64,000 nucleotides of DNA from an uncultured Gammaproteobacteria bacterium (GCA_947259075.1 CAMYKQ010000017.1:46728-110727), one strand, 5' to 3'; positions 1 to 8,643 are shown, counted from the stretch's first letter. Numbers and translations: made by a program. Notes: generated by a model from the sequence alone, not told the origin.

Positions 1-161
1 TTCAGCATCGGATCGAAGGCACGCCGCTGGTGGCCATCAACGGCCGCCAAGCGCCCGCCTTCCCGCCCTTTATCTACAGCATGATTATCGCCGCTGGCGA
101 CAGTAACGCCGCGGGCTTCAGCATACTGCCTCCGCCACGGCCGGAAGTCTTGGCTCAATAA
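1..161 (+). CDS. C-terminal end of a thioredoxin-fold-like protein (partial)
   Basis: An open frame enters from the left edge and stops at TAA 159-161; 52 codons are visible. It contains EGTPLVAINGR, which resembles the cis-proline strand of thioredoxin/DsbA-type folds (xGTPxxxxNG), followed by a Pro-rich tail. No CXXC motif can be judged because the N-terminal part is outside the window. It ends 6 nt before moeA and may share its transcript. The family assignment rests on one short motif and is weak. Confidence 0.4.
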   Translation, partial: QHRIEGTPLVAINGRQAPAFPPFIYSMIIAAGDSNAAGFSILPPPRPEVLAQ

Positions 162-167
162 ATCAGC

Positions 168-1424
168 ATGGTCCATCCGCCACAAAACAGTTGCGCCGCG
201 CCGCGGGAAGATCACGCCCTCAGCGTGACGGAGGCGCAACAGCGCATACTGGATATCATCACCCCCGTAAGCGAACGCGAAACCGTCACGCTGCACGATA
301 GCCTCGGCCGCATCAGCGCCCACGCCATCCGTGCGCCGCTCAAGGTGCCGCCCTATGACAACTCGGCAATGGACGGCTACGCCCTGCGTGGCGGCGACCT
401 GCCCGCCGAAGATCAACGCGAACTGCGGGTGACCGGCACCGCCATGGCGGGCGCGCCCTTCACGGGCAGGGTCAAGAGCGGCGAATGCGTCCGCATCATG
501 ACGGGCGGTCTCATCCCCGAGGGCTGCGACACGGTCGTGATGCAAGAAAAAGTCGTACGCCGTGATGACAGCATCGTCATCGGCCCCGGCCACACGCCCG
601 GCGAACATGTGCGCCATGCCGGCGAAGACATCGCGCAGCACGACAGCGTCATCGCCGCGGGTAAGCGTTTGGGTCCAGCCGACCTCGGCGTACTCGCCTC
701 GCTGGGCTTCGTACAGTGTGAGGTGCTGCGCCGTCCGCGTGTGGCGTTTTTTTCCACCGGTGATGAACTGCGTCCCGTGGGCGAACCCCTCGCCAGCGGC
801 TGCCACTACGACAGCAACCGCTACACCCTCTACGGTCTGCTCCAGCAATTGGGCGTCAGCGTCATCGACCTCGGCATCGTCCCCGATCAGCGCGACGCCC
901 TGCGCGAAACCTTGCTGCGCGCGGCGGCGCAGGCCGACATCGTCATCACCAGCGGCGGCGTCTCGGTGGGCGAGGCCGACTTCGTGCGCGATAGCCTGGG
1001 TGCCGTGGGCGAAATCCACTTCTGGCGCGTCGGCATGAAACCAGGCCGCCCGTTCGCCTTCGGCCGCATCAACCAAGCCTGGTTCTTCGGCCTGCCTGGC
1101 AACCCCGTATCCGCCATGGTCGCCTTCCTGCAATTCGTGCAACCCGCCCTGCGCCGCTTAATGGGCGAACACCGCACTCAGGCTTATCACCTCAACGTGC
1201 CCTGCGCCACTGCGCTCAAAAAATCACCGGGAAGAACGGAATTTCAACGCGGCATTTTGCAAACGGATGCTAGCGGCCGCAGCGTGGTACGTAGCACCGG
1301 CGCGCAAGGTTCCGCCATCTTAAGTTCCATGAGCAAGGCAAATTGCTTCATCGTCCTGCCCGCCGACTGCGGCGACCTGCCCGCCGGCAGTCTCGTGGAC
1401 GTGCAACTGTTCACCTTATTGTAA
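168..1424 (+). CDS. moeA: Molybdopterin molybdenumtransferase MoeA
   Basis: MoeA inserts molybdate into adenylylated molybdopterin, the last common step of molybdenum cofactor synthesis, in the cytoplasm. The 418-residue product has normal family length. Visible motifs are PPYDNSAMDGYAL near residue 61, the RIMTGGLIPEGCD segment near residue 110, the FFSTGDEL segment near residue 193, and the GGVSVGEADF and GLPGNPVSA segments of the MoCF-binding domain. The start ATG has no strong Shine-Dalgarno sequence and lies 6 nt after the preceding gene. Mo cofactor is needed by the nasA nitrate reductase in this window, and mobA and moaB are also present near 18-19 kb. Confidence 0.95.
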   Translation: MVHPPQNSCAAPREDHALSVTEAQQRILDIITPVSERETVTLHDSLGRISAHAIRAPLKVPPYDNSAMDGYALRGGDLPAEDQRELRVTGTAMAGAPFTGRVKSGECVRIMTGGLIPEGCDTVVMQEKVVRRDDSIVIGPGHTPGEHVRHAGEDIAQHDSVIAAGKRLGPADLGVLASLGFVQCEVLRRPRVAFFSTGDELRPVGEPLASGCHYDSNRYTLYGLLQQLGVSVIDLGIVPDQRDALRETLLRAAAQADIVITSGGVSVGEADFVRDSLGAVGEIHFWRVGMKPGRPFAFGRINQAWFFGLPGNPVSAMVAFLQFVQPALRRLMGEHRTQAYHLNVPCATALKKSPGRTEFQRGILQTDASGRSVVRSTGAQGSAILSSMSKANCFIVLPADCGDLPAGSLVDVQLFTLL

Positions 1425-1717
1425 GCCGCGTTTATTCCGCGGCGTGCGCGCCGACAACGTAATCTTTCACCGCCGGGCGTCACGATCACTCGCAGCCGCA
1501 GGGATGCCCGCGCAAAGAAAACACAGGGCATCGCGTCATGGCCGGCAGCGGCAGCCGCGGCGGCGGAGTGAAGTTATCGCCGCGATGTTTCGCCCGCATC
1601 CAGCAGCAGCATGCCGCAAACCTCGCCGCGTTCACCGCAGCGCTCGCGCGCATTCCGTACGTCCTCCGCCTAGGATGCGCGCACGGCATGCGTCATAACT
1701 TGCCCCGTTGACGATGA
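1425..1717. other. Region without a recognised gene
   Basis: Between moeA and the cytochrome peroxidase remnant. GC-rich on both strands with short overlapping open frames, none with a ribosome binding site or recognisable motif. Given the truncated gene that follows, this may be decayed coding sequence or one side of a deletion junction. Confidence 0.5.
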
Positions 1718-2200
1718 CCGCAGCGGCGGCTATCAATTGATGCCTATCTCAACGGCGACGCCGGAACCCTGTCCGCGCAAGCGCAAGCGGGCCTGCGGAA
1801 ATTCATGGACACCGGCTGCAGCGCCTGCCACAACGGCGCGGGTGTGGGCGGCGGCCTATTTCAGAAATTCGGCGTGATAGAAGATTACTGGAAGGCGACC
1901 GGCAGCAACGACATCGACAAGGGCCGCTTCGATGTCACCAAGAATCCCGGCGACATGTATGTCTTCAAAATCCCGGCCCTGCGCAACGTCGCCATGACCC
2001 CGCCCTATTTTCACGACGGCTCGGCGCCAATTCTGCCGCAAGCCGTGCGCGTCATGGCCCAGGTGCAACTCGGCAAACGCTTGAACGATGAAGATGTGGA
2101 CGATATCGTCGCCTTCTTGCACAGCCTCACCGGCCCCTTGTCCAAAGAGATCCTCAGCGCGCCGCCATTACCCGCGGCCGCGTTCACGCAAAGCGAGTAA
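1718..2200 (+). pseudogene. 3' fragment of a di-heme cytochrome c peroxidase (MauG/CcpA family)
   Basis: The frame stays open from about 1718 and reads DAYLNGDAGTLSAQAQAG before the first ATG at 1805, then DTGCSACHNG with one CXXCH heme site, a VFKIPALRNVAMTPPYFHDG segment typical of the C-terminal heme domain (the Met may be the distal ligand), and an Asp-Val-Asp-Asp-Ile-Val-Ala-Phe-Leu tail. Intact family members have about 320-350 residues, a signal peptide and a second N-terminal CXXCH; all are missing. Homology starts upstream of any start codon, so this is a 5'-truncated remnant and not a short gene. A frame-shifted start further upstream was looked for and not found. Confidence 0.75.
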
Positions 2201-2253
2201 TTGGCGGGCATAATCCTAAGCCTCACTGTGGTTGCGCGTCGTTGCAAACCGCG

Positions 2254-2333
2254 CTAGGAGCCTGTCGGACTTGGGCGATCGTCGCGAGCAAGGTGGGAGG
2301 GCGATGTCAGTCCCAAGTCCGACAGACTCCTAG
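2254..2333. mobile_element. 80-bp MITE-like palindromic element, copy 1
   Basis: It begins CTAGGAGCCTGTCGGACTTG and ends with the inverted complement; the 22-bp terminal inverted repeats (positions 1-22 and 59-80 of the element) differ at one base. A related, longer copy lies at 7282-7465; the first 57 nt differ at about six positions. Both copies are flanked by G on the left and C on the right, so each appears inserted in GCTAGC with CTAG duplicated. No transposase is encoded. The TAG in the right-hand CTAG is the stop codon of the neighbouring reverse-strand gene. The IS family that mobilised it is not identified. Confidence 0.75.
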
Positions 2334-2773
2334 CCCTCGTTCTTCCGCGGGCTTTTTTCTTGGCGCTTAGCGACCGCTGATTGGTATTTTTTCCGCACCT
2401 TCCGTTCCAAGGTCCGCACCAGCACTTTGCGCTCAGCGGCCTCTTGTTGTTTGATGGCCTTGGCCTGTTCGCGGGCGGATTTGCGTTCGCTACGCAATGC
2501 TTGAGTAGCCGCGCGCAGGGCGGCGGCGAGTTCCTTCAATTTATTGCGCAGGCTCCGTTCCTTTCGCTTCGCTTGCTGCTCTATTTCCTTGGCCTTGGCC
2601 CGCGCCGCGTGTTCACGTTTACGTGCGTTCTCCATCGCCTGGCGCAGCTTGGCCTTGGCCGCGCGGTCACCCATGACGATGGCCTGCACCCCGCTCTTTT
2701 TGGCGGACGGCCGAGTGGATTTTCCGGTGCTGGCACGGGCTTTGGCGCCCTCCTTCTTTTTGGATTCGTTCAT
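2330..2773 (-). CDS. Lys/Arg/Ala-rich coiled-coil protein, unknown function
   Basis: A 147-residue, strongly basic protein starting MNESKKKEGAKARAS. Residues about 35-140 are an almost unbroken K/R/E/A-rich helix with heptad-like spacing, suggesting a coiled coil or nucleic-acid binding; there is no signal peptide, membrane segment or known catalytic motif. The start at 2773 is chosen because GAAAGGCGGGT lies just upstream; a longer frame to 2836 has no such site. The stop codon lies in the CTAG duplicated by the adjacent palindromic element, so the insertion did not change the C-terminus. Confidence 0.6.
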   Translation of the reverse strand: MNESKKKEGAKARASTGKSTRPSAKKSGVQAIVMGDRAAKAKLRQAMENARKREHAARAKAKEIEQQAKRKERSLRNKLKELAAALRAATQALRSERKSAREQAKAIKQQEAAERKVLVRTLERKVRKKYQSAVAKRQEKSPRKNEG

Positions 2774-2912
2774 ACCCGCCTTTCTCGTCACGCGAAAATA
2801 ACGGCCATTAAACCACAGGCGCCGGGCGTGGAACACGGCGCGGAATCAGCGGCTGCACCGCGCCGCCGGCGCGCGTATGCTATCAGCGCAGGGGCACACT
2901 CCGGTAAACGGC

Positions 2913-3350
2913 ATGAGCGGCAGGGACGGCGAACAAGGCGGTTATTGGGAGCACTTCCCGCATGAGGCGGACATGGGCGTGCGCGGTGTCGGCCCGAGTT
3001 TGGCGCAGGCCTACGCGCAGGCGGCGCTGGCGCTCACCGCGGTGATCTGCGACCCGGCGACGGTGCAGCCGCGCGAGACGGTGCGGATCGAACTCGACGA
3101 GGCCGATCCCGAATTGCTGCTGGTGGATTTTCTCAACGCGCTAATCTTCGAGATGGCGACCCGCAATATGCTCTTCAAGCGTTTCGATCTGAGCGTGCAT
3201 GAGGGCCATCTCCGCGCCAGCATGAGTGGCGAGACGATCGACGCCGCGCGCCATCAACCCCGCGTCGAGGTGAAAGGCGCCACCTACACCGAGCTCGCCG
3301 TGCACCGCAGCGGCGGCGGCTGGCTGGCGCAGTGCGTCGTGGATGTGTGA
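2913..3350 (+). CDS. Archease (RtcB activator)
   Basis: Archease promotes guanylylation and turnover of the RNA ligase RtcB. The product (145 residues from 2913) opens with YWEHFPHEADMGVRG, matching the archease signature around the metal-binding Asp, and contains LLLVDFLNALIFEM and a VEVKGATYTELAV segment near the C-terminus. It ends 90 nt before rtcB on the same strand, the usual pairing. The start is uncertain: an in-frame ATG at 2877 exists, but 2913 gives the usual length and neither has a clear ribosome binding site. Confidence 0.88.
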   Translation: MSGRDGEQGGYWEHFPHEADMGVRGVGPSLAQAYAQAALALTAVICDPATVQPRETVRIELDEADPELLLVDFLNALIFEMATRNMLFKRFDLSVHEGHLRASMSGETIDAARHQPRVEVKGATYTELAVHRSGGGWLAQCVVDV

Positions 3351-3440
3351 CTGGCGCGCAGGTAGAACAATACACTGAACCCGGCTTAACTCACCGCGGC
3401 CGTCACGCGCCGCGCCCACCCTGCATAAAGGGAGACGCAC

Positions 3441-4871
3441 ATGGACCGAGCGCAATTCACCCGGCTTGACGAGAACGCCTGGCAGGTGGCGCCCCGCGGC
3501 GCGATGCGGGTGCCCGCCGTCATCTACGCCAGCGCCGCGCTGATCGACGGCATGGATCAAAAAGTCTTCGAGCAGATCACCCATGTCGCCACCCTCCCCG
3601 GCATCGTGCAAGCCGCCTATGCCATGCCGGATGCGCATTGGGGCTACGGTTTTCCCATCGGCGGCGTAGCCGCCTTCGATGCCGAAGCAGGCGGGGTGAT
3701 CTCCGCCGGCGGCGTGGGCTTCGACATCTCCTGCGGCGTGCGCAGTCTGCTCACCGGCCTGAGCCGCGACGACATCCTGCCCGTGCAAAAAGAATTGGCC
3801 GAGCTGCTCTACTACGCCATTCCCGCCGGCCTCGGCAGCACCGGCGCCATCCGCCTCTCGGGCAAGGAGATGGATGCCATGCTGCGCGGCGGCGCGCGTT
3901 GGGCGGTGGAACAGGGTTACGGCGAGGAAGACGATTTACAGCGCGTCGAAGAACGGGGCTGCATGGCCGGCGCCCGCGCCGAGGCGGTGTCGGAACAGGC
4001 CAAAAAACGTCAGCGCGACGAGATGGGCACCCTGGGTTCGGGCAATCATTATCTGGAAGTGCAGCAGCTCACCGAGGTGTACGACGCAACGCTGGCGCAA
4101 GACTTCGGCCTCGAGCCCGGCGCCATCGTGGTGAGCATCCACTGCGGTTCACGCGGGCTGGGGCATCAGATCGGCACCGAGTTTCTCAAGCGCATGCTGG
4201 TCGCCGCCAAGGGCTACGGCATCAGCCTGCCCGACCGCGAGCTGGCCTGCGCGCCGCTGCGCTCGCCGCTGGGCGAAGATTATTTAGGCGCCATGCGCGC
4301 CGGCATCAACTGCGCCCTCGCCAACCGCCAGATCCTCACCCATCTCACCCGCCGCGCCTTCGCGGAAATCTTGCCGCAGGCGCATCTGCGCCTGCTCTAC
4401 GATGTCTCGCACAACACCTGCAAACTGGAAGAGCACGAGGTCGGCGGCGCGCGGCGGCGCCTGTTCGTCCACCGCAAAGGCGCCACCCGCGCCTACGGAC
4501 CCGGCCACCCCGAGCTGCCCGAGGCCTTGCGCGCCAGCGGCCAGCCGGTGCTGATCGGCGGCACCATGGGCACGGCCTCGTATATTTTGGCGGGTACCGC
4601 CGAAGGCGAGGCCAAATCCTTCTCCTCCGCCTGCCACGGCGCGGGCCGCGCCATGAGCCGCCATCAGGCCGGCCGCCAGTGGCGCGGCCGCGCGCTGGTG
4701 GATGAACTGGCCGCGCGCGGCATCCTCATCCGCAGTCCCTCGCTGCACGGCGTGGCCGAGGAGGCGCCGGGCGCTTACAAAGACGTGAGCGCGGTGGTGG
4801 AGGCCTCGCACCAGGCCGGGCTGGCGCGCAAGGTGGCGCGGCTGGAACCGCTGATCGTCATCAAGGGTTGA
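3441..4871 (+). CDS. rtcB: RNA-splicing ligase RtcB
   Basis: RtcB joins 2',3'-cyclic phosphate (or 3'-phosphate) and 5'-OH RNA ends using GTP and Mn2+. The 476-residue protein shows the metal- and GMP-binding landmarks in order: GGVGFDISCGVR (metal Cys), GTLGSGNHYLEVQ, SIHCGSRGLGHQ, YDVSHNTCKLEEHE and CHGAGRAMSRHQA, which carries the His that is guanylylated. The ATG is preceded by AAAGGGAGACG. Archease is immediately upstream and polX 7 nt downstream, suggesting one transcript for nucleic acid repair. No rtcA or rtcR is seen here. Confidence 0.96.
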   Translation: MDRAQFTRLDENAWQVAPRGAMRVPAVIYASAALIDGMDQKVFEQITHVATLPGIVQAAYAMPDAHWGYGFPIGGVAAFDAEAGGVISAGGVGFDISCGVRSLLTGLSRDDILPVQKELAELLYYAIPAGLGSTGAIRLSGKEMDAMLRGGARWAVEQGYGEEDDLQRVEERGCMAGARAEAVSEQAKKRQRDEMGTLGSGNHYLEVQQLTEVYDATLAQDFGLEPGAIVVSIHCGSRGLGHQIGTEFLKRMLVAAKGYGISLPDRELACAPLRSPLGEDYLGAMRAGINCALANRQILTHLTRRAFAEILPQAHLRLLYDVSHNTCKLEEHEVGGARRRLFVHRKGATRAYGPGHPELPEALRASGQPVLIGGTMGTASYILAGTAEGEAKSFSSACHGAGRAMSRHQAGRQWRGRALVDELAARGILIRSPSLHGVAEEAPGAYKDVSAVVEASHQAGLARKVARLEPLIVIKG

Positions 4872-4878
4872 GACCCGC

Positions 4879-6603
4879 ATGCCGGTCCACAATGCCGAGA
4901 TCGCCGCCCTCTTCGAAGAGATCGCCGGGCTCTTGGAGATTCAAGGCGAGAACCCCTTCCGCATCCGCGCCTACCGCAACGCCGCGCGCAGCGTCGGCGA
5001 CTTGGGCACGGAACTCGCCGAACTGCACGCGCGCGGCACCGACCTCACCCGCCTGCCCGGCATCGGCAAAGACCTCGCCGCGCAAATCGAAGCGATACTC
5101 GCCAGCGGCGCCAGCACCAAACTGCGCGCCTTGCGCAAGCGCAGTCCCGCCGGCGTCACCGCCCTGCTGGCCGTGCCTGGCCTCGGACCAAAACGCGTCA
5201 AGGCCCTGGCCGGGCAGCTGGGCATCCACACCCTCAAGCAATTGGAACGCGCCGCCGCCTCCGGCAAGATTCGCGCGCTGCCCGGCTTCGGCGCCAAGAC
5301 CGAAGAGCGCATCCGCCTCGCCGTGCAAGCGCGCCAGGGCGAGGGCCCGCGCCTGCCGCTCGCCAGCGCCGATCAATACGCCCAGGCCCTGCTCGCGTAT
5401 CTGCGCCAGACCCCCGGCGTACAACAAGTGGAGATGGCCGGCAGTTACCGCCGCGCCAAAGAGACCGTCGGCGATCTCGACATCTTGCTCAGCGCCGAGA
5501 GCGGCAGCGAGGTGATGACCCGCTTCACCCGCTATGACGAAGTGCAAAAAGTGCTATCCCAAGGCCCCGCCCGTGCCAGCGTCATCCTGCGCGGCGGCCT
5601 GCAAGTCGATCTGCGGCGCGTGGCCGCAAACAGCTTCGGCGCCGCGCTGCAATACTTCACCGGCAGCAAGGCGCACAACATCGCCGTGCGCCGTCTGGCG
5701 CGGCAGCGCGGCCTCAAGCTCAACGAATACGGTGTATTCAAAGGCGGACGGCGCGTGGCGGGCGAGACCGAGGCGTCGGTGTACCGCGCGCTCGGCCTGC
5801 CGCCGATCGCGCCGGAGCTGCGGGAAAACCGCGGCGAGATCGCCGCGGCGCAGGCCGGCCGCCTGCCGCGCCTGATCGAATTCGAGGACATCAAAGGCGA
5901 CCTGCACAGCCACACCCGCGCCACCGACGGCCGCCTCAGTCTCAAAGAGTTGGCGCTGGCCGCCAAGCAATTCGGCCTGCGCTACCTGGCCATCACCGAC
6001 CATACCCGGCACCTGACCGTGGCCAAGGGACTGGACGCCGCGCGGCTGGCGCGTCAAGGCGAGGAAATCGACCGCCTTAATGCGGAGCTGACGGGCATCA
6101 CCCTGCTCAAGGGCATCGAAGTGGATATCTTGGAAGACGGCCGCCTCGACCTGCCGGACGCGGCGCTGGCGCCGCTGGACATCATCGTGGGCGCGGTGCA
6201 CGGCGGCTTCAATCTCTCAGCGAAAAAACAGACCGAACGCCTCATCCGCGCCATGAACGCCGCGCATTTCACCGTGCTCGCCCACCCCAGCGGCCGTCTG
6301 CTGGGCAGGCGTGAGGCCTATCAAGTGGACATGGAACGCGTCATCCGCGAGGCCGGCCGGCGCGGCTGTTTTCTCGAACTCAACGCCCAGCCGCAGCGGC
6401 TAGATCTCAACGACGTCTACTGCAAACTGGCCAAAAGCGAAGGCGTATTGATCAGCCTCGCCTCCGATGCCCACCGCGCCCAAGACTTCGAGCATCTGCG
6501 GCGGGGCATAGGACAGGCGCGGCGCGGCTGGCTGGAGGCGGACGATGTGGTGAACACCCGTCCTCTGCGCCAGCTCCGCGCCCTGCTGCGGCGCATGCGT
6601 TAA
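4879..6603 (+). CDS. polX: DNA polymerase/3'-5' exonuclease PolX
   Basis: Bacterial family X polymerase for gap filling in base-excision and end repair. The 574-residue chain has an N-terminal 8-kDa-like helix-hairpin-helix region (LPGIGKDLAAQI near residue 60, VPGLGPKRVKAL near 100), a nucleotidyltransferase palm with GSYRRAKETVGDLDIL near residue 190 (two catalytic Asp) and LQVDLR (third Asp), a YFTGSKAHN segment, and a C-terminal PHP domain beginning DLHSHTRATDG near residue 340 with YLAITDHTRHL. It follows rtcB by 7 nt and is probably translated from the same message. Confidence 0.95.
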   Translation: MPVHNAEIAALFEEIAGLLEIQGENPFRIRAYRNAARSVGDLGTELAELHARGTDLTRLPGIGKDLAAQIEAILASGASTKLRALRKRSPAGVTALLAVPGLGPKRVKALAGQLGIHTLKQLERAAASGKIRALPGFGAKTEERIRLAVQARQGEGPRLPLASADQYAQALLAYLRQTPGVQQVEMAGSYRRAKETVGDLDILLSAESGSEVMTRFTRYDEVQKVLSQGPARASVILRGGLQVDLRRVAANSFGAALQYFTGSKAHNIAVRRLARQRGLKLNEYGVFKGGRRVAGETEASVYRALGLPPIAPELRENRGEIAAAQAGRLPRLIEFEDIKGDLHSHTRATDGRLSLKELALAAKQFGLRYLAITDHTRHLTVAKGLDAARLARQGEEIDRLNAELTGITLLKGIEVDILEDGRLDLPDAALAPLDIIVGAVHGGFNLSAKKQTERLIRAMNAAHFTVLAHPSGRLLGRREAYQVDMERVIREAGRRGCFLELNAQPQRLDLNDVYCKLAKSEGVLISLASDAHRAQDFEHLRRGIGQARRGWLEADDVVNTRPLRQLRALLRRMR

Positions 6604-6797
6604 CGCCGCGGTCATCGCGTGGGGACCCTATTTTTAATATTGAGCGGTGTGCTCACGCACGCAGATGACTCTGTAACCGTCACCTGCGCATCGCGGCTTG
6701 GGCGGTGAAACCGCCGCGACGCGAGAAGGCCAAGCGCGGCATCCAGCCAAGCACCGCCCCTCTCACCCAGGCGAAAGCATGACCGCATCCCTAGCCT

Positions 6798-7475
6798 TCA
6801 AGGATTGAGCGTAGTCACCGCGCCGGTGAGCGCGTTGTAAAAAATTCGCCGCACGGTGTCGGAGTCGCGCTGGTAGGTGTAAATGCAGGTCTGGCCGGAA
6901 CGGGTGGCGCGGTAGTCCGGATTCCCCGCCCCGGTGTTGGACGCGGTCGGCCCGCTCATGAGCACGCCGTTCCACACCCGGGCGCAGCGCGCCGGGTTGA
7001 CGGTGTTGGCGTTATTGGTGTCGGTGGGATAACCGTTGGCGTTGACGTCGATGGTGCCGTTGCCGTAACCGGCGACATTGTCCTGCGCGCCCGACAAGCC
7101 GTTGAGCCGGTATTGGATGTAGACCATGCGCACCGCGGTTTGCAGCCCGCCCGCGCTGGAGGCCACTTGCGAGTGATGCGCGCCATCACTCAAATCAATG
7201 AATTTTTCCACCATCACCGCGGCGACGATAGACAGGATCAAAATGACTAACACCAATTCTAAAAAGGTGAAGCCACGCTGGCTAGGAGCCTGCCGGACTT
7301 GGGCGCTCGTAGCGAGCAAGGCGGGAGGGCGAGGCCAGTTTTTCGATCGTTCGAGGAGAATAGCCGTCGCCCCCTTTTTATATACAAGGGGACGAGAAGG
7401 ATCGGGAAAATGGACCGTTCTCGCACCGGCGCGGCAGATCAGCCCCAAGTCCGACAGACTCCTAGCATGAAACAT
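6798..7475 (-). CDS. MSHA-like type IV prepilin with a transposable element in its leader
   Basis: A type IV pilin-like protein: QRGFTFLELVLVILILSIVA contains the prepilin peptidase site (G before F, Glu at +5) and the hydrophobic N-terminal helix; two C-terminal Cys (in RCARVWNG and TCIYTYQRD) could form the pilin disulfide loop, and the layout resembles MshA. Translation from ATG 7475 gives MFHA, then 60 residues encoded by the palindromic element at 7282-7465, then SQRGFTFLE. Removing one CTAG-flanked copy (180 nt) restores an eight-residue leader, MFHASQRG, in frame. The insertion leaves the frame open, so a 225-residue preprotein could still be made. Whether it is processed or assembled is unknown; no other pilus genes are in the window. 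Confidence 0.8.
   Translation of the reverse strand: MFHARSLSDLGLICRAGARTVHFPDPSRPLVYKKGATAILLERSKNWPRPPALLATSAQVRQAPSQRGFTFLELVLVILILSIVAAVMVEKFIDLSDGAHHSQVASSAGGLQTAVRMVYIQYRLNGLSGAQDNVAGYGNGTIDVNANGYPTDTNNANTVNPARCARVWNGVLMSGPTASNTGAGNPDYRATRSGQTCIYTYQRDSDTVRRIFYNALTGAVTTLNP
7282..7465. mobile_element. 184-bp MITE-like palindromic element, copy 2 (inside the prepilin gene)
   Basis: Same ends as the copy at 2254-2333: CTAGGAGCCTGCCGGACTTG at the left and the inverted complement at the right, flanked by G and C so that the target again reads GCTAGC with CTAG duplicated. It differs from copy 1 mainly by about 104 extra internal nucleotides. Excision of one repeat unit plus body removes exactly 180 nt, a multiple of three, and no stop codon occurs in the pilin frame through it. 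No transposase reading frame is present. Confidence 0.8.
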
Positions 7476-7695
7476 TGATCCCATCCATCACCTGATTTAT
7501 TTTTAATTCAACCCGGGCCACCGGCGTTAAACGCCACGCCCGGGCGATCATTGGTAAATATCGGCTAACACCCGCCCAACTTGAAATTTCCCGCATCGCC
7601 CTGCCAGCCGCTACCCAAAGCGGCGCGGAATCGCTACCATACGCCGCCCCTCGCCCGGCCTAGCGGCAACACGTCAACAACTCCGAAACTCCCTC

Positions 7696-8397
7696 ATGCG
7701 GCAACGGCTCTTCCGAATAGTAAAACTCCCGCTGCTGATCCTGGCCTTGGCCTTTATCGCTTATGAGCTGTGGCTGGCCGCGCAAGTGGCGTGGTGGGTC
7801 ACGCATAATCCGCGCTCCAGCGCCTTCATGGACGATAGGCTAGATACCCTGCGGGAAAAAAATCCCCAGGCCCGGCTTACGCAAATCTGGGTACCCTATT
7901 CACGCATTTCACCCTATTTAAAACGGGCGGTGATCGCCGCCGAGGATGGCGGTTTCATAGGTCACGGCGGGTTTGAGTGGGCCGCGCTGGAAGCCGCCAT
8001 GAAAAAGAATTTAAAAAAAGGCCGCATCGTCGCCGGCGGCTCCACCCTCAGCCAGCAGCTGGCGAAGAATTTATTTTTATCCGGTAAACGCACCCCGTGG
8101 CGCAAGCTGCAAGAGGCCTACATCACCGTGCTGCTAGAACAGATGATGGACAAGCGCCGCATCCTGGAAATCTATCTGAACCTTATCGAATGGGGTGATG
8201 GCATTTATGGCGCCGAGGCCGCCGCGCGGCATTACTTCGGCGTCTCCAGCGCCGCGCTCAGCCCGCAACAGGCCGCGCGTCTGGCGGCGATGATTCCCAA
8301 TCCCCGCTATTATGACCGTCACCGCCACACCGCTTATTTGCAATACCGCGGCACGGTGATTCTGGCGCGGCTACCCGGCGCGGCCGTGCCGCGCTGA
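7696..8397 (+). CDS. mtgA: Monofunctional biosynthetic peptidoglycan transglycosylase MtgA
   Basis: Family GT51 enzyme that polymerises lipid II into glycan strands at the inner membrane. The 233-residue product has an N-terminal membrane anchor (about residues 9-31), the catalytic AAEDGGFIGHGGFEW motif with its Glu near residue 81, GGSTLSQQLAKNLFLS, the RKLQEAYITVLLEQ helix, and EIYLNLIEWGDGIYGAEAAA. There is no transpeptidase domain, and the length is normal for MtgA. The Shine-Dalgarno sequence is weak; the start is placed before the membrane anchor. Confidence 0.95.
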   Translation: MRQRLFRIVKLPLLILALAFIAYELWLAAQVAWWVTHNPRSSAFMDDRLDTLREKNPQARLTQIWVPYSRISPYLKRAVIAAEDGGFIGHGGFEWAALEAAMKKNLKKGRIVAGGSTLSQQLAKNLFLSGKRTPWRKLQEAYITVLLEQMMDKRRILEIYLNLIEWGDGIYGAEAAARHYFGVSSAALSPQQAARLAAMIPNPRYYDRHRHTAYLQYRGTVILARLPGAAVPR

Positions 8398-8409
8398 ACC
8401 GCAATGCGG

Positions 8410-8643
8410 CTAATGGCTTTGCCGTTCCAGCGCTTGACCGCGCTCGCGGGCGCCATCCAACAACAGGCCTTCCACGCTCTTAGCCTTGTCCAAGGCCTGC
8501 GTCTTTTCGCTCCACACATGCTCGGGCGCCGGCTTCGCGGCGCTTTGTTTTTCTTGTTGCGCGCCGTGATTGTCTTCACCGCGCGAACACGCCGCGCTCA
8601 ACAACAGCAGCAACACCGGCACGGCCCAATGAGTTCGCTTCAT
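8410..8643 (-). CDS. Small lipoprotein, unknown function
   Basis: A 77-residue predicted lipoprotein. The start at 8643 is chosen because GGAGGAGAGGAAG precedes it; a longer frame to 8745 lacks a site. It has a short signal peptide, MKRTHWAVPVLLLLLSAAC, with an LSAAC lipobox, followed by a charged, Gln/Lys-rich mature region that looks helical. No family recognised. It is convergent with mtgA. Confidence 0.65.
   Translation of the reverse strand: MKRTHWAVPVLLLLLSAACSRGEDNHGAQQEKQSAAKPAPEHVWSEKTQALDKAKSVEGLLLDGARERGQALERQSH

Noticed and set aside
3638..4705. 355-codon Arg-rich forward frame inside rtcB
   Set aside because: Shifted frame of a well-supported gene; composition is the usual artefact of GC-rich coding sequence.
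6691..6720. Terminator after polX
   Set aside because: GGCGGT/ACCGCC forms a short hairpin at 6701-6715, but no T-run follows on either strand.
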